Program-made: the position numbers and the translations under genes
Origin: Casuarina equisetifolia
Taxonomy: Eukaryota > Streptophyta > Magnoliopsida > Fagales > Casuarinaceae
Length of the DNA stretch: 64,000 bases
NCBI GenBank assembly: GCA_028551475.1
Contig: CM052354.1
Location: 6,764,001 to 6,828,000 of the forward strand
Direction of reading: 5' to 3'
Shown: positions 1 through 10,720 of the stretch, piece by piece
How positions within the stretch are numbered: the first letter of the stretch is position 1
Layout of the letters: the number at the start of each line of letters is the position of its first letter
The notes under the pieces: model-generated
What the model was told of the DNA's origin: nothing
Seen by the model: the letters and a program-made list of their open reading frames with translations, nothing else
The model's database searches: none

Positions 1-159
1 AAGCCAATTTTTAGTGCTTTCCAAGTAAAACAACATTGTCCTCTTGGATAGTAAGGATAGTAGCCAAAGCATTCAACGGAAGCACAACTCTAGCACCGAT
101 TTGTTGTGATTAATAATATTTTGTTTTACCACTGAAAAAGTCATCTTGCAATCCAATTG

Positions 160-381
160 TTAATTTTTGAACATTGTACTATGTAATATTCCTAAAAAAA
201 TGTAATAACTTAAATAGAACATAAAAAAATCCAACATTGTAGTTTGAAGCAAAAGGATAAAAGGTTGTGTGATTGAAAATGACCCTTGAAGCTTGTTAGA
301 TTCAAGGCTTAGAGTTTCTAAATTGGATAGAAGAGAAAAATGTGGAATTTTCCCGTGAATTTCATTGCATGAAAGATCCAA
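160..381 (-). pseudogene. LRR receptor-like protein relic, 3' piece
   Basis: The minus strand encodes a leucine-rich-repeat stretch (DLSCNEIHGKIP, then LSNLETLSLESNKLQGS) that matches the repeat style of the receptor-like protein at 3192-5999. After about 40 residues the frame runs into non-LRR, AT-rich sequence. No LRR N-terminal cap, membrane segment or tail follows. Together with the relic at 1015-1236, which lies upstream on the same strand, it looks like the remains of one decayed receptor-like protein gene split by about 600 bp of unrelated sequence. The adjoining non-coding sequence (46-245) recurs at 10483-10720. The LRR identity is clear; the gene is not functional. Confidence 0.7.
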
Positions 382-1014
382 CTATTGGAAACAGGCTCAA
401 ATAAGCTCAAACAAGCCCACGAAATCCAAGATCAAGCAGCCCATCTTAGGACACAAAACTTAACTTAACTTGAACAAAATCAGATTTTGAGCATAAAAAT
501 ACCTGTTTTGGCTTCATTTTCAACTGCCAATGGCTTGATTCTTCTCCTTTATACTATCTTATAACACTAGGTTGATAAGAAAGTAGATTTACTTAAACAT
601 GAAAAGAGGTGTGGTATACATATTCTATTGTTTCAAGTTCTTTTACGGTGATATGGTATGAAACGTGAATAATGTTATATTTACACTTTATATTTTACCA
701 TTACTTGCTTTTCAATTTTGTCCTTAGTGAGCTTGGATTGTAATCTCAAGCCTAACACCTCTTAATTCATTAATAATTTGTAATCTTCACTTAAATGTAG
801 ATTTTCAGTACATATGTTGAGAGTTAAAATAGGGGATCTAGGCATTTCTAAATATGTTGTACTTATAATCCCATTTATCACAGTTTTATATGGCAAATAC
901 GTGTCCACACTAACCAATCTTATATTTAACAATTAAGAATTTAATGTCTCAAATGAATAGACCTTAAAATCATTGATTCAAGAAAAAAAAAAAAGTTAAG
1001 TTCAATAATTCTTA

Positions 1015-1236
1015 TCAATATAAGCCTACATCAGTAAAAATAATCAACACCAACTCTCTTAGAAAATCAAGAAACTCATATAGGTGACAATAACATAGAG
1101 ATAAAGAAATCAATTCTGGAAAAGTTTCATATCTAAACCTCCAAGCCATTATTGAATAGATCAAGAAAAATTTGTTAGGCAAAGTTTCCAAAGGAAGTTG
1201 GTATTGATCCAAAGAACTTGCATATTTAGACACCAA
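1015..1236 (-). pseudogene. LRR receptor-like protein relic, 5' piece
   Basis: The minus-strand reading contains ETFPELISLSLCYCHLYEF, which lines up with the ETFPKFHILFLSYCHLHEF segment of the receptor-like protein at 3192-5999 (about residues 440-460). The rest of the frame is short and closes quickly. It lies upstream of the relic at 160-381 in the correct order on the same strand, so both are probably parts of one dead paralogue. Between them (382-1014) I see no coding sequence. Confidence 0.65.
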
Positions 1237-1845
1237 ACTATTGTAAAGACTTTAGCTAGCTTACTAAAGACATTCGTGCGACAAAGTTTTAGAGATTCAA
1301 GGAGTTACTCCGATTAAATTCTGGTATACCAATAAAAAGATTATTGTAATATAGATTGAGAGACTAAAAATTGAGTTCACCACAAACAATGTCACATTTA
1401 TTAAAAAGAAGAAGCAGAGAATGTATATAAAAGATTACATTATAAAGACAAGATTAACTTACATGACAATTCAACAAAAAATGGAAAAAAAAAGGACAAG
1501 ATTATACCTTGGTAAGTGCATAAGATTATATTCTATTTTCTCTCTCTTTAAAAACTCTCTCCAGGTGCTCGTCATAGAACTTGTTTCTGCCGCATGGCAG
1601 TTGAGTTGGCCCCTGTTCTCACGGTGGGACTAGAATTGTCATCCATCTTTCCGCTAGCCATTTCCCCCTTCAGATCAGCTACCCATTGGCCAAATAATCC
1701 CTCCCTCATTGCTCTCTTGAGGGGTCATTTTCATTTTCATTTTCCTTTTTGTTGGTACTTTGTAGCGTCAATCTTCTTGTGGTGGCCTTGTGCTGCCCTC
1801 ACCCTACGGTGCTTCATTTCACTACTCTTTTTGTTGTGGCCTCTA

Positions 1846-2201
1846 TGTTTCTTAGAGACTATCCCACAATGGTCCCAAATCCAATGTTTCTAAACTTTAT
1901 TAGTAGTAGTATCCTTACTCTTTACAAGGACTTTTAGGGAGATAGGTCAACTTCTTATATGGTATCAAAGTAAGTTTGGTCCCGAGTAGTCCTAGTGGTG
2001 GCCCTCCCCCTAGTTGGTCCCTATTGTGACTATTGTCCAAGTGTGGGTGTATCTCCATGTTTATCCTTGGTAGGCTGCATGTGTAAGGGGGTGTTGAAGA
2101 CTATCCCACATTAATCTCAAATGTCGAGTTTCTTGACTTTATTAATAATGGTATCCCTATTCCTTATAAGGTCTTTTAGGGAGATAGACCCACTTCTTAT
2201 A
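1846..2201 (+). mobile_element. TRIM-like miniature LTR retroelement
   Basis: Two direct repeats of about 110 bp (roughly 1846-1959 and 2092-2201) share the core GACTATCCCACA, the AACTTTATTA/GACTTTATTA stretch and TTTTAGGGAGATAG, and both end in ACTTCTTATA. The first is followed immediately by TGGTATCAAAG (1960-1970), the usual plant primer-binding site for initiator tRNA-Met. The second is preceded by the purine run AAGGGGG (2085-2091), a polypurine tract, and starts with TGTTGAAGA. The internal part is about 130 bp with no coding capacity. Direct LTRs, PBS and PPT in about 355 bp is the definition of a TRIM. The exact outer ends and a target duplication are not resolved. Confidence 0.75.
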
Positions 2202-3050
2202 ATGTTGCCTTTCTTGGCCATAAGGCAGTTCAACACCACTAGCCAAATGCTCATCCATGATGTGGTCCCATCCAACTCTCTTAGGAGTGGGTTGTAGCTC
2301 ATTGCTATTGCCAAAGGTTTGTATCAATGGTTGGACATTATCCTAATAAAGGTTCGTGAGATATAGGAGATAGTGCAATTTTTGGTTGCTTACTCATCCA
2401 AGGTGGCTTCATTGTCTACCCCCATTCCCTGGTCTTCTGTTCAAACTGCTTTATGTGAAGATGGTTTGTACAATTGGCTAGTTGAAAACAAAGTAAGGGT
2501 GTTCTAAGTTATGAGATGTAAGGCAACCTTTGTCACTTGATTCATCATTTGTGGCTTCATTGTCCACCTTTATTGCCGATGTCTTTTGCTTGTGGATCTT
2601 TCTAGATAAGGTAGATCAGGTTAGTTTTTCTTCTCTAGTAGTGGTCAATGCTCCTAAGAAGAATGGCCACAACCTCTTACTTTGGTTTGAAGCCTGCTGT
2701 TGGCCAATTGCTTCCTTGGCACCCACAAGCTCTAACCTTTCGAGTTAGGGCAACACCACAATATTGGTCTCACAATCTGCTTTAGGCCTTATGGCTTTTC
2801 GGTAGGTGGGCTGAGGAAGTTTTCTTTCTTTTTATTTTTAAATGAGCCCATCTCATGGCTATTGTTTTACCCTGAGTGGGTTTATAGGCCCTTCAATGGG
2901 CCTTTAATTTTTGGTTGCATATAATTAGCCCAACCCCTATTGTACTCATTAATTGGGTCTCCTTTTATTTTAATGAAATTGCAAAGGTCTTGCCTCTTTA
3001 TAAAAAATAAAAATAAAAAGATTATATCCAAATGCAAAGTTAACAGAAAA
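2202..3050. other. Non-coding stretch with possible retroposon 3' tail
   Basis: No gene is recognisable here. A phrase near 2400 (GTGGCTTCATTGTC) recurs near 2552, so part is a decayed direct repeat. The right end (about 2940-3020) ends in TGCCTCTTTATAAAAAATAAAAATAAAAAG, an A-rich tail after a 3'-UTR-like sequence, as seen at the 3' end of plant LINE or other poly-A retroposons. No reverse transcriptase is present, so this is only a suggestion. Confidence 0.3.
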
Positions 3051-3191
3051 GAAAAAGTAAAAGGCTAAAAGATCACACAAATTTATTGTCTTCATATTTG
3101 AGTAGACATATATTTATATATTTATCTGGCAAGACCATACTAATTATGTGTAGTTTTTGTATTGCCTCGCATTCATGCTTCTTTGTGTCGG

Positions 3192-5999
3192 CTAGCCCAC
3201 CATTGAAGTCTTTGAAAACCAATCATACTTCTTTGTAATTCCAAGAACAAGTCCAACTACAAATCCACATCCATATCCCATCACAAGTACTTTCCAATTG
3301 AATTCAAACAAAGAACCCCAATTTTGATCATCTCCAAATGTTGATGTTGGAAAATGTGAGTATTCAAAAATTGTGCATTTCTTTGACAAAGGGCTCCCAC
3401 ATAATCCAGGATTATCACTGAATGAAGAAATTGGGAATGTGTTGAATTGATTCCCAGTTGGTATAAGTCCTGTGAGATGATTATGGGAAACACTAAAGAA
3501 TCCAAGAAAATCAAGTTGCACAAGTTGTGAAGGGATTGCACCAAACAACTTGTTTTGAGAAAGATCTAATGATTCTAGCTCTGTTAAGTTCACAAAGGAA
3601 GATGGTATATGACCTGTGAGACAGTTGTTTGATAAGTTAAGCAATTTAAGTCTTTTTAGATGCCCAATGACTTCTGGAATTTCACCTTCAAATCTATTGT
3701 TTGAGAGATCAATAGCCATGAAGAAATCTAAGATTCTTGCATATTCTATCTTTTCACCTTTGTTGACAAATGTCATTGAGTAGTTGTAATAACCCTCATT
3801 GGTATAAGCTTGCATGTAAGTTAAACTAGTTTCAGTAAGGCTTTGCATGGCTTTCCATGATATAAAGTACTGTGAGGGTAGCTCACCAGTAATGTCATTA
3901 TTAGATAGATCAACAACACGTAAACTTTGGAAATGAAAATGGGCATTTGGATTTTCTAATGCACCATAAAATCTATTAGATCGCAAAATGAGAACCTTTA
4001 ATTTAGAAAGACCACCCAACCAATAAGGAAAACTGTCATTGATTTGATTGTCTCCAAAATTAAGAACTTCAAGCCTCTTACAATTCGCTAGTGATTTTGG
4101 AAGAAGGCCCCATAATTGATTTTGGCCAAGATCAATCATCTTCAATTTATTACCTTGAGCAAATAATTGAGGAATTTTTCCATAAAATTTATTCCCATGT
4201 AAATTTAAAACTAATAGATGACTACTTAAGTTACCTAAACATTGAGGAAGCAAGCCACTTAAGTTATTGCTTGACAAATCAAGAGCAATGATTAAGCTTA
4301 GGTTGCAAATCATGTGTGACATTTCTCCAAATAGTTTGTTATTTGCAACTGAATACCAAATAATAGAAGGTGGTGGGATTGGAAGTGACCCTTGAAGCTT
4401 GTTACAATCAAGCCTTAGAATATGCAAATTAGATTGAGATGAAAAAACTGGAAATGCATCAAAGCCTGTTAGAAAGTTGAAACTTAGATCTAAAACCCAC
4501 ATATTATCTTTACTTAAGTCCCATAACCATTTTGGAACTTGGGTATGAATTTTGTTCCATGAAAGATCTAACATCCTCAATTGATCTTGGTTTCTTAGAA
4601 AAGTTGGAAACTCATGTAGATGACAATAACTTAGAAATAATATATGGAATTTTGGAAAAGTTTCATTGGTACTAGGCCTGGTAAGCAATGAAATATTATT
4701 GTAAGATAAGTCAATCGAACGGAGGTTCTTGAGTTTTAGGAACAAGTCAAATTCCACTTTGCCATTTAAATGGTTTGAGTCAAGGCTAAGATATTCAAGA
4801 TTCACAAGCCTAGATATAGATTCTGGAATTGACCCGTGAAAATTGTTTTCTTCTAGGTCTAACTCAATTAGTTGGGTAAGGTTACCTAGTGAAGATGGTA
4901 TTGGTTTGGAAAAATTACATCTTTGAGCAATAAATAAAGTTAAGGACTTAAGGTTACCAATTGAATTTTGTAGGTTACTAGAAAAAAGCATACCAGAAAT
5001 TTTCAAAACTTCAAGTGGGCTGCTTCTATTAAATTTTAGTAGACTTAAAGTGAGATTTTTATTAAATCCCACTTCAAGCTCTCTAAGATTGGGTAGATGG
5101 AAAATTCTTATTGGAAACTCACCATGAAATCTATTTCCTGATAGTTGTAGAGAAACTAGTTGGGAAAGGTTTTCATAAGAAGATGGTATTAATCCAAAGA
5201 AATTGCATTCTATGACCCCAAGATGTTGTAAAAACTTAAGGTTACCCATTGAGCCCGGTAGCTCACCAGAGAAACTTGTGTCAGAAAGCTCCAATGATCC
5301 AAGAAGGCTGCTTTGGTTAAATTTAGGTATGCTCCCAATAAGGTCCCAATTTTCTCTTAAATCAAGAGATTGAAGATTGGGTAGATGAAAAATTTTAATG
5401 GGAAACTCACCATGTAACTTACAACCATCTAGGAATAGAGATGTTAAAGAAGATAAGTTTGTTAGGGCCTTGGGTACTATGGATGACATGTTAATATGAC
5501 TAAGATGTAATTCTTTCAAGTTTGTGAAGTTTTGAGCCATACTTTTTAAGCTAGGCTTTGAAAGCTCCAATTTATGCCCTGAAAGATCTAGGGAAACTAA
5601 ATTAGAGAGCTCTAGAATTGTTGAAGTGATTTTACCATAAAACATAGAGTAAGAAAGGTTGAGGTTTGTAAGCCTTGAAAGTTGTCTAAATCTGGTCGGG
5701 ATTTGAGAATCATTGAACCAATTGTCAGCAAGATTAAGCATACGGAGGTGAACAAGTTGGAAGAGACTGCAATTGGAACTGATGGGACCAAGAAGGCAGC
5801 TACTACTAAGGTCAAGGCTTATTACATGACCTGTATCCTCATTGCACTCAACTCCATCCCATCTGCAACAATCATTGCTTTTAAGCTCCCATAAGGAAAC
5901 CTTTGGATAAGCAAAGCGATCAACAGATGCAAAACAATTGATGGAAAAGCTTTCCTTGAACTGTAATAAGGCCAAGCTTTCATCATCATGGCACAATGG
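3192..5999 (-). CDS. Leucine-rich repeat receptor-like protein (Cf/Ve type), N-terminus damaged
   Basis: About 934 residues. The N-terminal LRR cap begins at LCHDDESLALLQFKESF and has the paired cysteines CCRWDGVEC (about residue 42-50). It is followed by some 28-30 extracellular LRRs with the LxxLxLSxNxLxGxIP pattern, an acidic/asparagine-rich spacer, a membrane segment near residues 903-920 (VMGYGCGFVVGLVLG) and a very short basic cytoplasmic tail (TKKYDWFSKTSMVG). There is no kinase domain. This is the receptor-like-protein class that includes tomato Cf and Ve proteins, which sit in the plasma membrane and sense apoplastic ligands with co-receptor kinases; the ligand here is unknown. The frame has no ATG start: its first usable codon is TTG, and just upstream lies FLLCSV, a TAG stop, then PLCHDDES. 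Family members normally have a signal peptide running straight into PLCHDDES. Either a glutamine codon became TAG and the signal peptide is lost, or that TAG is a 3' splice site for an unseen upstream exon. Otherwise the frame is intact. Confidence 0.85.
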   Translation of the reverse strand, partial: PLCHDDESLALLQFKESFSINCFASVDRFAYPKVSLWELKSNDCCRWDGVECNEDTGHVISLDLSSSCLLGPISSNCSLFQLVHLRMLNLADNWFNDSQIPTRFRQLSRLTNLNLSYSMFYGKITSTILELSNLVSLDLSGHKLELSKPSLKSMAQNFTNLKELHLSHINMSSIVPKALTNLSSLTSLFLDGCKLHGEFPIKIFHLPNLQSLDLRENWDLIGSIPKFNQSSLLGSLELSDTSFSGELPGSMGNLKFLQHLGVIECNFFGLIPSSYENLSQLVSLQLSGNRFHGEFPIRIFHLPNLRELEVGFNKNLTLSLLKFNRSSPLEVLKISGMLFSSNLQNSIGNLKSLTLFIAQRCNFSKPIPSSLGNLTQLIELDLEENNFHGSIPESISRLVNLEYLSLDSNHLNGKVEFDLFLKLKNLRSIDLSYNNISLLTRPSTNETFPKFHILFLSYCHLHEFPTFLRNQDQLRMLDLSWNKIHTQVPKWLWDLSKDNMWVLDLSFNFLTGFDAFPVFSSQSNLHILRLDCNKLQGSLPIPPPSIIWYSVANNKLFGEMSHMICNLSLIIALDLSSNNLSGLLPQCLGNLSSHLLVLNLHGNKFYGKIPQLFAQGNKLKMIDLGQNQLWGLLPKSLANCKRLEVLNFGDNQINDSFPYWLGGLSKLKVLILRSNRFYGALENPNAHFHFQSLRVVDLSNNDITGELPSQYFISWKAMQSLTETSLTYMQAYTNEGYYNYSMTFVNKGEKIEYARILDFFMAIDLSNNRFEGEIPEVIGHLKRLKLLNLSNNCLTGHIPSSFVNLTELESLDLSQNKLFGAIPSQLVQLDFLGFFSVSHNHLTGLIPTGNQFNTFPISSFSDNPGLCGSPLSKKCTIFEYSHFPTSTFGDDQNWGSLFEFNWKVLVMGYGCGFVVGLVLGITKKYDWFSKTSMVG

Positions 6000-6002
6000 C
6001 TA

Positions 6003-7059
6003 CACGGAACACAAAAGGAATATTTAGATTATAGCAATTAAATGGGCACAGTTAAGATTATATACTATTAAAAAATAAAGTGCCAGTAGTTCTATGTTAT
6101 AAAGATGTTAATTTAAATTTTTTAGGCTAGATATAAAAAGTACAAATTTCAATTTAATGAATATAATCCTAGTGGAAATAGCCAAAGCTACGTAACGGAA
6201 TTTAGGGTTAATAACAGTCAAGTGAAATCAAGGTCAACATAAAATTCTATAGAAATTGCACTACGAGTTTAACAGCAAGTTCCCCCACAATTCTATTTAG
6301 GAAATACAATTCTACCCGTCTTATATTATAAAAGAAGTTAAATGTGATTAATTTAGGCTAGGTGTAAACAACATATTTTAATACACAAAATGTAGTCACC
6401 TTGGAAAAGGCCAAATCAACGTAACAAAAATAATAACGTTGAAGAATTAGCTAGAATTAAGGCCGACGAAAAATTCTCTTCAGAAGCACGCACCAAGCAT
6501 TTAACCGAAAGGCTCTAGAGAGGCAAACTAGGTAGAGGTTTCATAACACTCTGTCAAAGAAATATATAACAGAATCATGAAATTTTTTGACAAAAGCATT
6601 AAATACTTCATATTGGAAAGGGTAAAAAAAATCTGTTATTATATGGGAAAAATTTTTACTCACTTATTTCTCATTGATTCTGTTACTTTAGAATAATTTT
6701 AATTTGTAAAATTTCTCAATAATCTTCAATTTACCTCCATTTCCAGAAATAGTATTTTTTGATAAAATCTTTACATATTCTTTTGTAGTTCATTGTCTGT
6801 GTAATTCAATATATTAATATGCAAAAAAAATTTCCGCTGAAAGTTAAATCTACTAGATCTTCATCAACCCCACAAACTTTTAAATATGAATCCACAGCAC
6901 GTTTTATAACAGACCCATACCCAAACTAAATTCCGACATCAAACGAAACCATCAATAAGCTATAACAAGATGGTCTTGACGGTGCAACAGATCCTAAAGC
7001 AGAGTTACTGAATCAATTCCAACCGACACAACCCTTTCCGCCGGAGCCCACATAACGCG
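6003..7059. other. Intergenic region with a decayed direct repeat
   Basis: No coding sequence is supported. Two related stretches, about 6120-6290 and 6350-6480, both begin near TTAGGCTAG and share, in order, CTACGTAAC/CAACGTAAC and AAAATTCTCT-like motifs. They look like an old tandem duplication of about 130 bp upstream of the receptor-like protein. The rest is AT-rich. Confidence 0.35.
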
Positions 7060-7119
7060 TCAAAGAATAAACAGTTTCAAATTCGGAAAACAACAGATTG
7101 ATGCGCAAGACGAACTCAC

Positions 7120-7209
7120 TTTGGTCCTTCTTTGCTCGGCAGCGTCAGCTGGAGCCAGAGCTATCAAATCAAAGACAAAACACAATACCAGGAAAAGCTT
7201 GGAAGCCAT
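7120..7209 (-). pseudogene. DUF1218 family protein, first exon only (copy 1)
   Basis: The frame starting at the ATG at 7209-7207 reads MASKLFLVLCFVFDLIAL then ADAAEQRRTK. It is followed directly by GTGAGT (7119-7114), a consensus 5' splice donor. A membrane segment followed by AEQRR is the typical first exon of plant DUF1218 (modifying-wall-lignin type) membrane proteins. The next exons should carry the conserved YCVYDSDIATGYG-like block and further membrane helices, but I find none on the minus strand between here and the receptor-like protein. The upstream leader contains a (GA)18 run. A second copy lies at 9365-9445. Most likely a truncated duplicate; a long intron running out of view is excluded by the neighbouring gene. 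Confidence 0.6.
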
Positions 7210-7224
7210 GCCCGCCAACACCGG

Positions 7225-7228
<4 letters not shown>

Positions 7229-7264
<36 letters not shown>
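7229..7264. repeat. (TC)18 microsatellite
   Basis: An uninterrupted run of 18 TC dinucleotides. It sits 20 bp upstream of the DUF1218 first-exon ATG on the minus strand, where it reads as (GA)n in the leader. GA-rich leaders and promoters are common in plants and can be bound by BPC/GAGA-type factors, but here the exon is probably dead. Confidence 0.95.
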
Positions 7265-7267
<3 letters not shown>

Positions 7268-7329
7268 ATTCGCACACAGTAACAGAAAAAGAAAGGTTTC
7301 GAGGATGAAATCCTATATCGTTAAGGTAT

Positions 7330-9190
7330 AATTATCCTCCCTCATGATACAAGTTGACATCATATTAAAAGATGGACTAAATAGTTGACATCAGATTAAA
7401 GAATTATGATAATTCAAAAAAGGGATTTAACTGTCAAATTCCTTAAAATTTTATTTTTAGTTTGTACTTACTATATATGAGTTGAACATAATAAAAAATA
7501 CTAAACTTCTTGCCTATGGGTTTTAGTTTGACTACTAAACTTTTTTGCTTGCGAGTTTTAGGAGGTTAAATAACCTCCTTTAACATGGTATCAAAGTTTG
7601 GAGTCACTTCTTAATGTGATCCTTTTTGCATCCTCTATTTATTTATTAGTGAAATTACTTTTCATTGAATAAAGGAGGAGTGATGAGAATGTTTAGATTC
7701 ATCTCACATCATTAAAGTATAATTATCCTCACTTAGAATACAAGTCAACATCATATTGGAGGATAGAATGATGAATTAGAATGAATAATTATAGCAATTA
7801 AAGGAAGAAATTTAATTGTTAAACTTATTAAGATTTCATTTATAGTTTGTATTTATCTTATATGGACTGACGATAATAGAAAAAATGCTTTTAAAGTAAA
7901 ATAATTGATATCCTAGTTCTTTTGGCAACAATAAGAAAAACTATATAAAAGAGAGCTTCTCTATTTTGAAATATAAAATTCTTTTTAAAAAATATCATTT
8001 AAGTGAGATTTAGGAGCTTTAATATTTATTTTTTCTTAACTTTAGTAACTTTTATAATATTGGTTTATGTTCACACTTTTGTATACTAAATTCTATTAAT
8101 ACAAACTCATCTTTTGGAGAAAAAAGAAAACATCCATTGAAGTAAATATATTTCTGTATATTACACTTTTGAGTGCAATTTCCTAATGCTTTCCCGGGTA
8201 GGTCAATTTCTTTCCATCCTCACTTTAGCCTCCACAGCCTCAAAAATTTCCACCCGCCTCTCATGATTTCTTATAAAGTCTTCTCATGGAAAAGTAGCAA
8301 CCCACTCCCAGTGTCGGCAGCATCTAATCTAATCACTTTAAGCTTTAAGTCAAGTCATTCTCGAATTATTGACACATTTTTATTTCTATTGTTGTCGTTC
8401 TATTAAAACTCTTTTACAAAGCAGTCACATATAATACTTGTGTATTCTTGTATTTTAAAGAAATGTTAAGAATATCAGAAAGTACGTAAATATTTATATA
8501 AAGGACTCTACTATCGGATAAACACTTCATAATTTCATGTTCCTTGTATATTTTTGTATTTTAAAGTAAAAAAAAAATTAAAATTAAAAATTGAAAAAAA
8601 AGAGCAAAATTTATTCTTAAATTTTTACATCAAACTTAAAACCAAAAACAACGACGAGATTCTCAGCATGTGACCTATTACTACTAACAAGCCAAAATAG
8701 AAATATAAACCTTATAAAAAACCTCTGCTGAGAAGATGAAAGTAGAAAATGATGTCAATTTGAGGGAAGAACAGTTAGAAGAAGTGTTGGAGTGTTAACA
8801 ACACGGAGGTTATTAGGAAGGGAGCTAACTAAGTTATTATCTAATTCACCGTATAGGAGATTGAAAACCTGAGAAGGGAATGATAGCCAAGAATAAACAC
8901 CAGCTGGATTCTTACAAAAGAAAGATGATTTTCTGGATTAGAAATAAAGATTTTAAAGAAAGAAGTTCAGAAAAATGATTAGCATCTTTGGTGGCTTGGT
9001 TTCTAACAGTCTAAAACCTAACGTTAATTTCTGGAATAGCTTCTCATAGATAACTGGTTTCAATCTTTCGAAATTCACGACGATCTTTAAGATCAATCGC
9101 CAGGACTGTTCCATTATGATTTCTATCCTAGTGATTCCTTCATACCTGTTAATGGTACTGCTGTCGTCTATTTCTCTGGCTTGAAAAATT
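7330..9190. other. AT-rich intergenic region
   Basis: I see no gene that can be supported. Two similar phrases, near 7320-7440 and 7715-7830 (TATAATTATCCTC, then ACATCATATT, then a stretch ending in TTTAGTTTGTA), show an old direct duplication. The minus-strand frame at 8953-9195 has no recognisable domain. No RNA gene or intact transposon was found. Confidence 0.4.
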
Positions 9191-9364
9191 GGCAACTTAT
9201 AGTTGTGTTAGCAGACATGTAGATAATTGGCAACAGATCATAAACAGAGAAACTGAATCTACCCAAACCGACGCAACCCTCTTAGCCGCAGCCCATATCA
9301 TAGGTTCAAGAAGAAACAGTTTCAGATTAAGAAACCAACAAATTGATGAGCAAGACAAACTCAC

Positions 9365-9445
9365 GTTGGTCCTTCTTTGCTCAGCTGCAGCAAAAGCTAT
9401 CAGATTGAAGAAAAACACCGCGACCGGGAGCAGCTTGGAAGCCAT
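9365..9445 (-). pseudogene. DUF1218 family protein, first exon only (copy 2)
   Basis: The ATG at 9445-9443 opens MASKLLPVAVFFFNLIAF then AAAEQRRTN, followed at once by GTGAGT (9364-9359), a 5' splice donor. It is the duplicate of the exon at 7120-7209, and the sequence beyond the donor is also alike: the stretch at about 9240-9360 matches 7000-7115, so the duplication includes intron sequence. No downstream DUF1218 exon is found. This copy lacks the GA microsatellite and has a three-codon deletion relative to copy 1. Family: plant-specific membrane proteins tied to lignin/cell-wall traits; this fragment would not encode one. Confidence 0.6.
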
Positions 9446-9622
9446 GGCTGCCAACACTCTGTCTCTCCTCTTACTATTAGCAGAAAGGTATAAGTGAAAC
9501 AAATTTTGAAGGACACGATAATGTATGTAGTAAACGAATTCATATGTTTGCTTTAGCCTGCCGACAAGAAACGTAAGGACAGGTTTTAATTGTCTGGACG
9601 TTCCCTCTCTCACTAAAGACAA

Positions 9623-10200
9623 CCAATCAAGTTGTTTTTGTCGGCCACGCTTTGTCTAATCACTTGAAGACTTGACTTTGAGTCAAGTCTCATGCACTTT
9701 TATCTTTACCTTTATTATTTATTAAAAAAAAAGCTGATAAACTGTCACATTATAATTAAATAGATGTATAAAGCCAAAATCATTAAAGGAATATTTGTAT
9801 ATAAAATTAAAGAGATATAATTAACAAGATCCTTCTGATTTTATATTATAATGAAATAAATCTTGGCCAGTTTTACAAGATAAGGAAATTAAACATGATT
9901 AATTTAGGCTAGTCCGTGTGACTAATCTATATGGACAATCAACACAGAAGAAACACCCAATACCTTATGAACAATAAACCCGAATAATCCAAATAGATGA
10001 CAAAGTTTCTGCAAAAATTAAAATTCTCGTGAATCATCCAAATGGAAAGCACCGAATAATCCAAATAATTCAAGTTCAATATTGTTGGCCTAGCCATGGT
10101 GGTAAATGGGATAATGACTTTTCTCCTATAAGCAATTCCTTTTGTGGTAATGAGAGACTTCCAAACTTGAAAATTCTATGTTTAGGCCGGTTGTGCAGAC
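9623..10200. other. Intergenic region
   Basis: No supported gene. The phrase GAATAATCCAAATA is repeated at about 9982 and 10052. The plus-strand frame at 10029-10235 contains LPNLKILCLGRLC, which is faintly LRR-like, but it is too short to call. Confidence 0.3.
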
Positions 10201-10482
10201 AAGCACTAAGGCTAGTACAATATTTAAATAAATGAGTTCTCTAAAACTTCAAGCTATACATCTATATATTGTATTTGTCAACCAAAATTCTAAATTTTAC
10301 ATCCATCCCAAAAAGAAACAATGCAAAAGTAGTTTAAAATCACAATTCAGATGGTCTCCGTAGGCAAAGTATTATAAATATTTAGTCACTTTAGATGGAC
10401 GTATGGTTATAACTCTGTTTGTAAAAAGTATTTAATAGATGAAAGGTGAGCGTAGATAATCATGTAATCTCACTTTTGATTG

Positions 10483-10720
10483 GACACTAAGGATAGTAGC
10501 CAAACCATTCACCCAAAACACAACTCTTAACACTGACTTATTGTAATTAGTAATACTTTCTTTTACCACTAAAGAAAGTTCTCTTGCAATCTAATTAATT
10601 GTTAATTTTTTCTACTTAGTAGTATCTAATTTGCCTAACAAAATTTAATATTTTAAATAGAACATAAAATAAAACATCAACGTTCTAGTTTGAAGCATTT
10701 ATAGAAACATGAAAGGGATA
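10483..10720. repeat. Duplicate of the receptor-like-protein relic flank
   Basis: This matches 46-245, sharing TAAGGATAGTAGCCAAA, CACAACTCT, TTTTACCACTAAA/TTTTACCACTGAA, CTTGCAATC and TTAAATAGAACATAAAA in the same order and orientation. It holds no LRR codons. It lies inside the segment that interrupts germin unit A, so a piece of the receptor-like-protein neighbourhood has been copied into the germin array. Confidence 0.65.

Noticed and set aside
10029..10235. Small frame with LPNLKILCLGRLC, possibly NBS-LRR
   Set aside because: Too short, with no neighbouring LRR or NB-ARC sequence.
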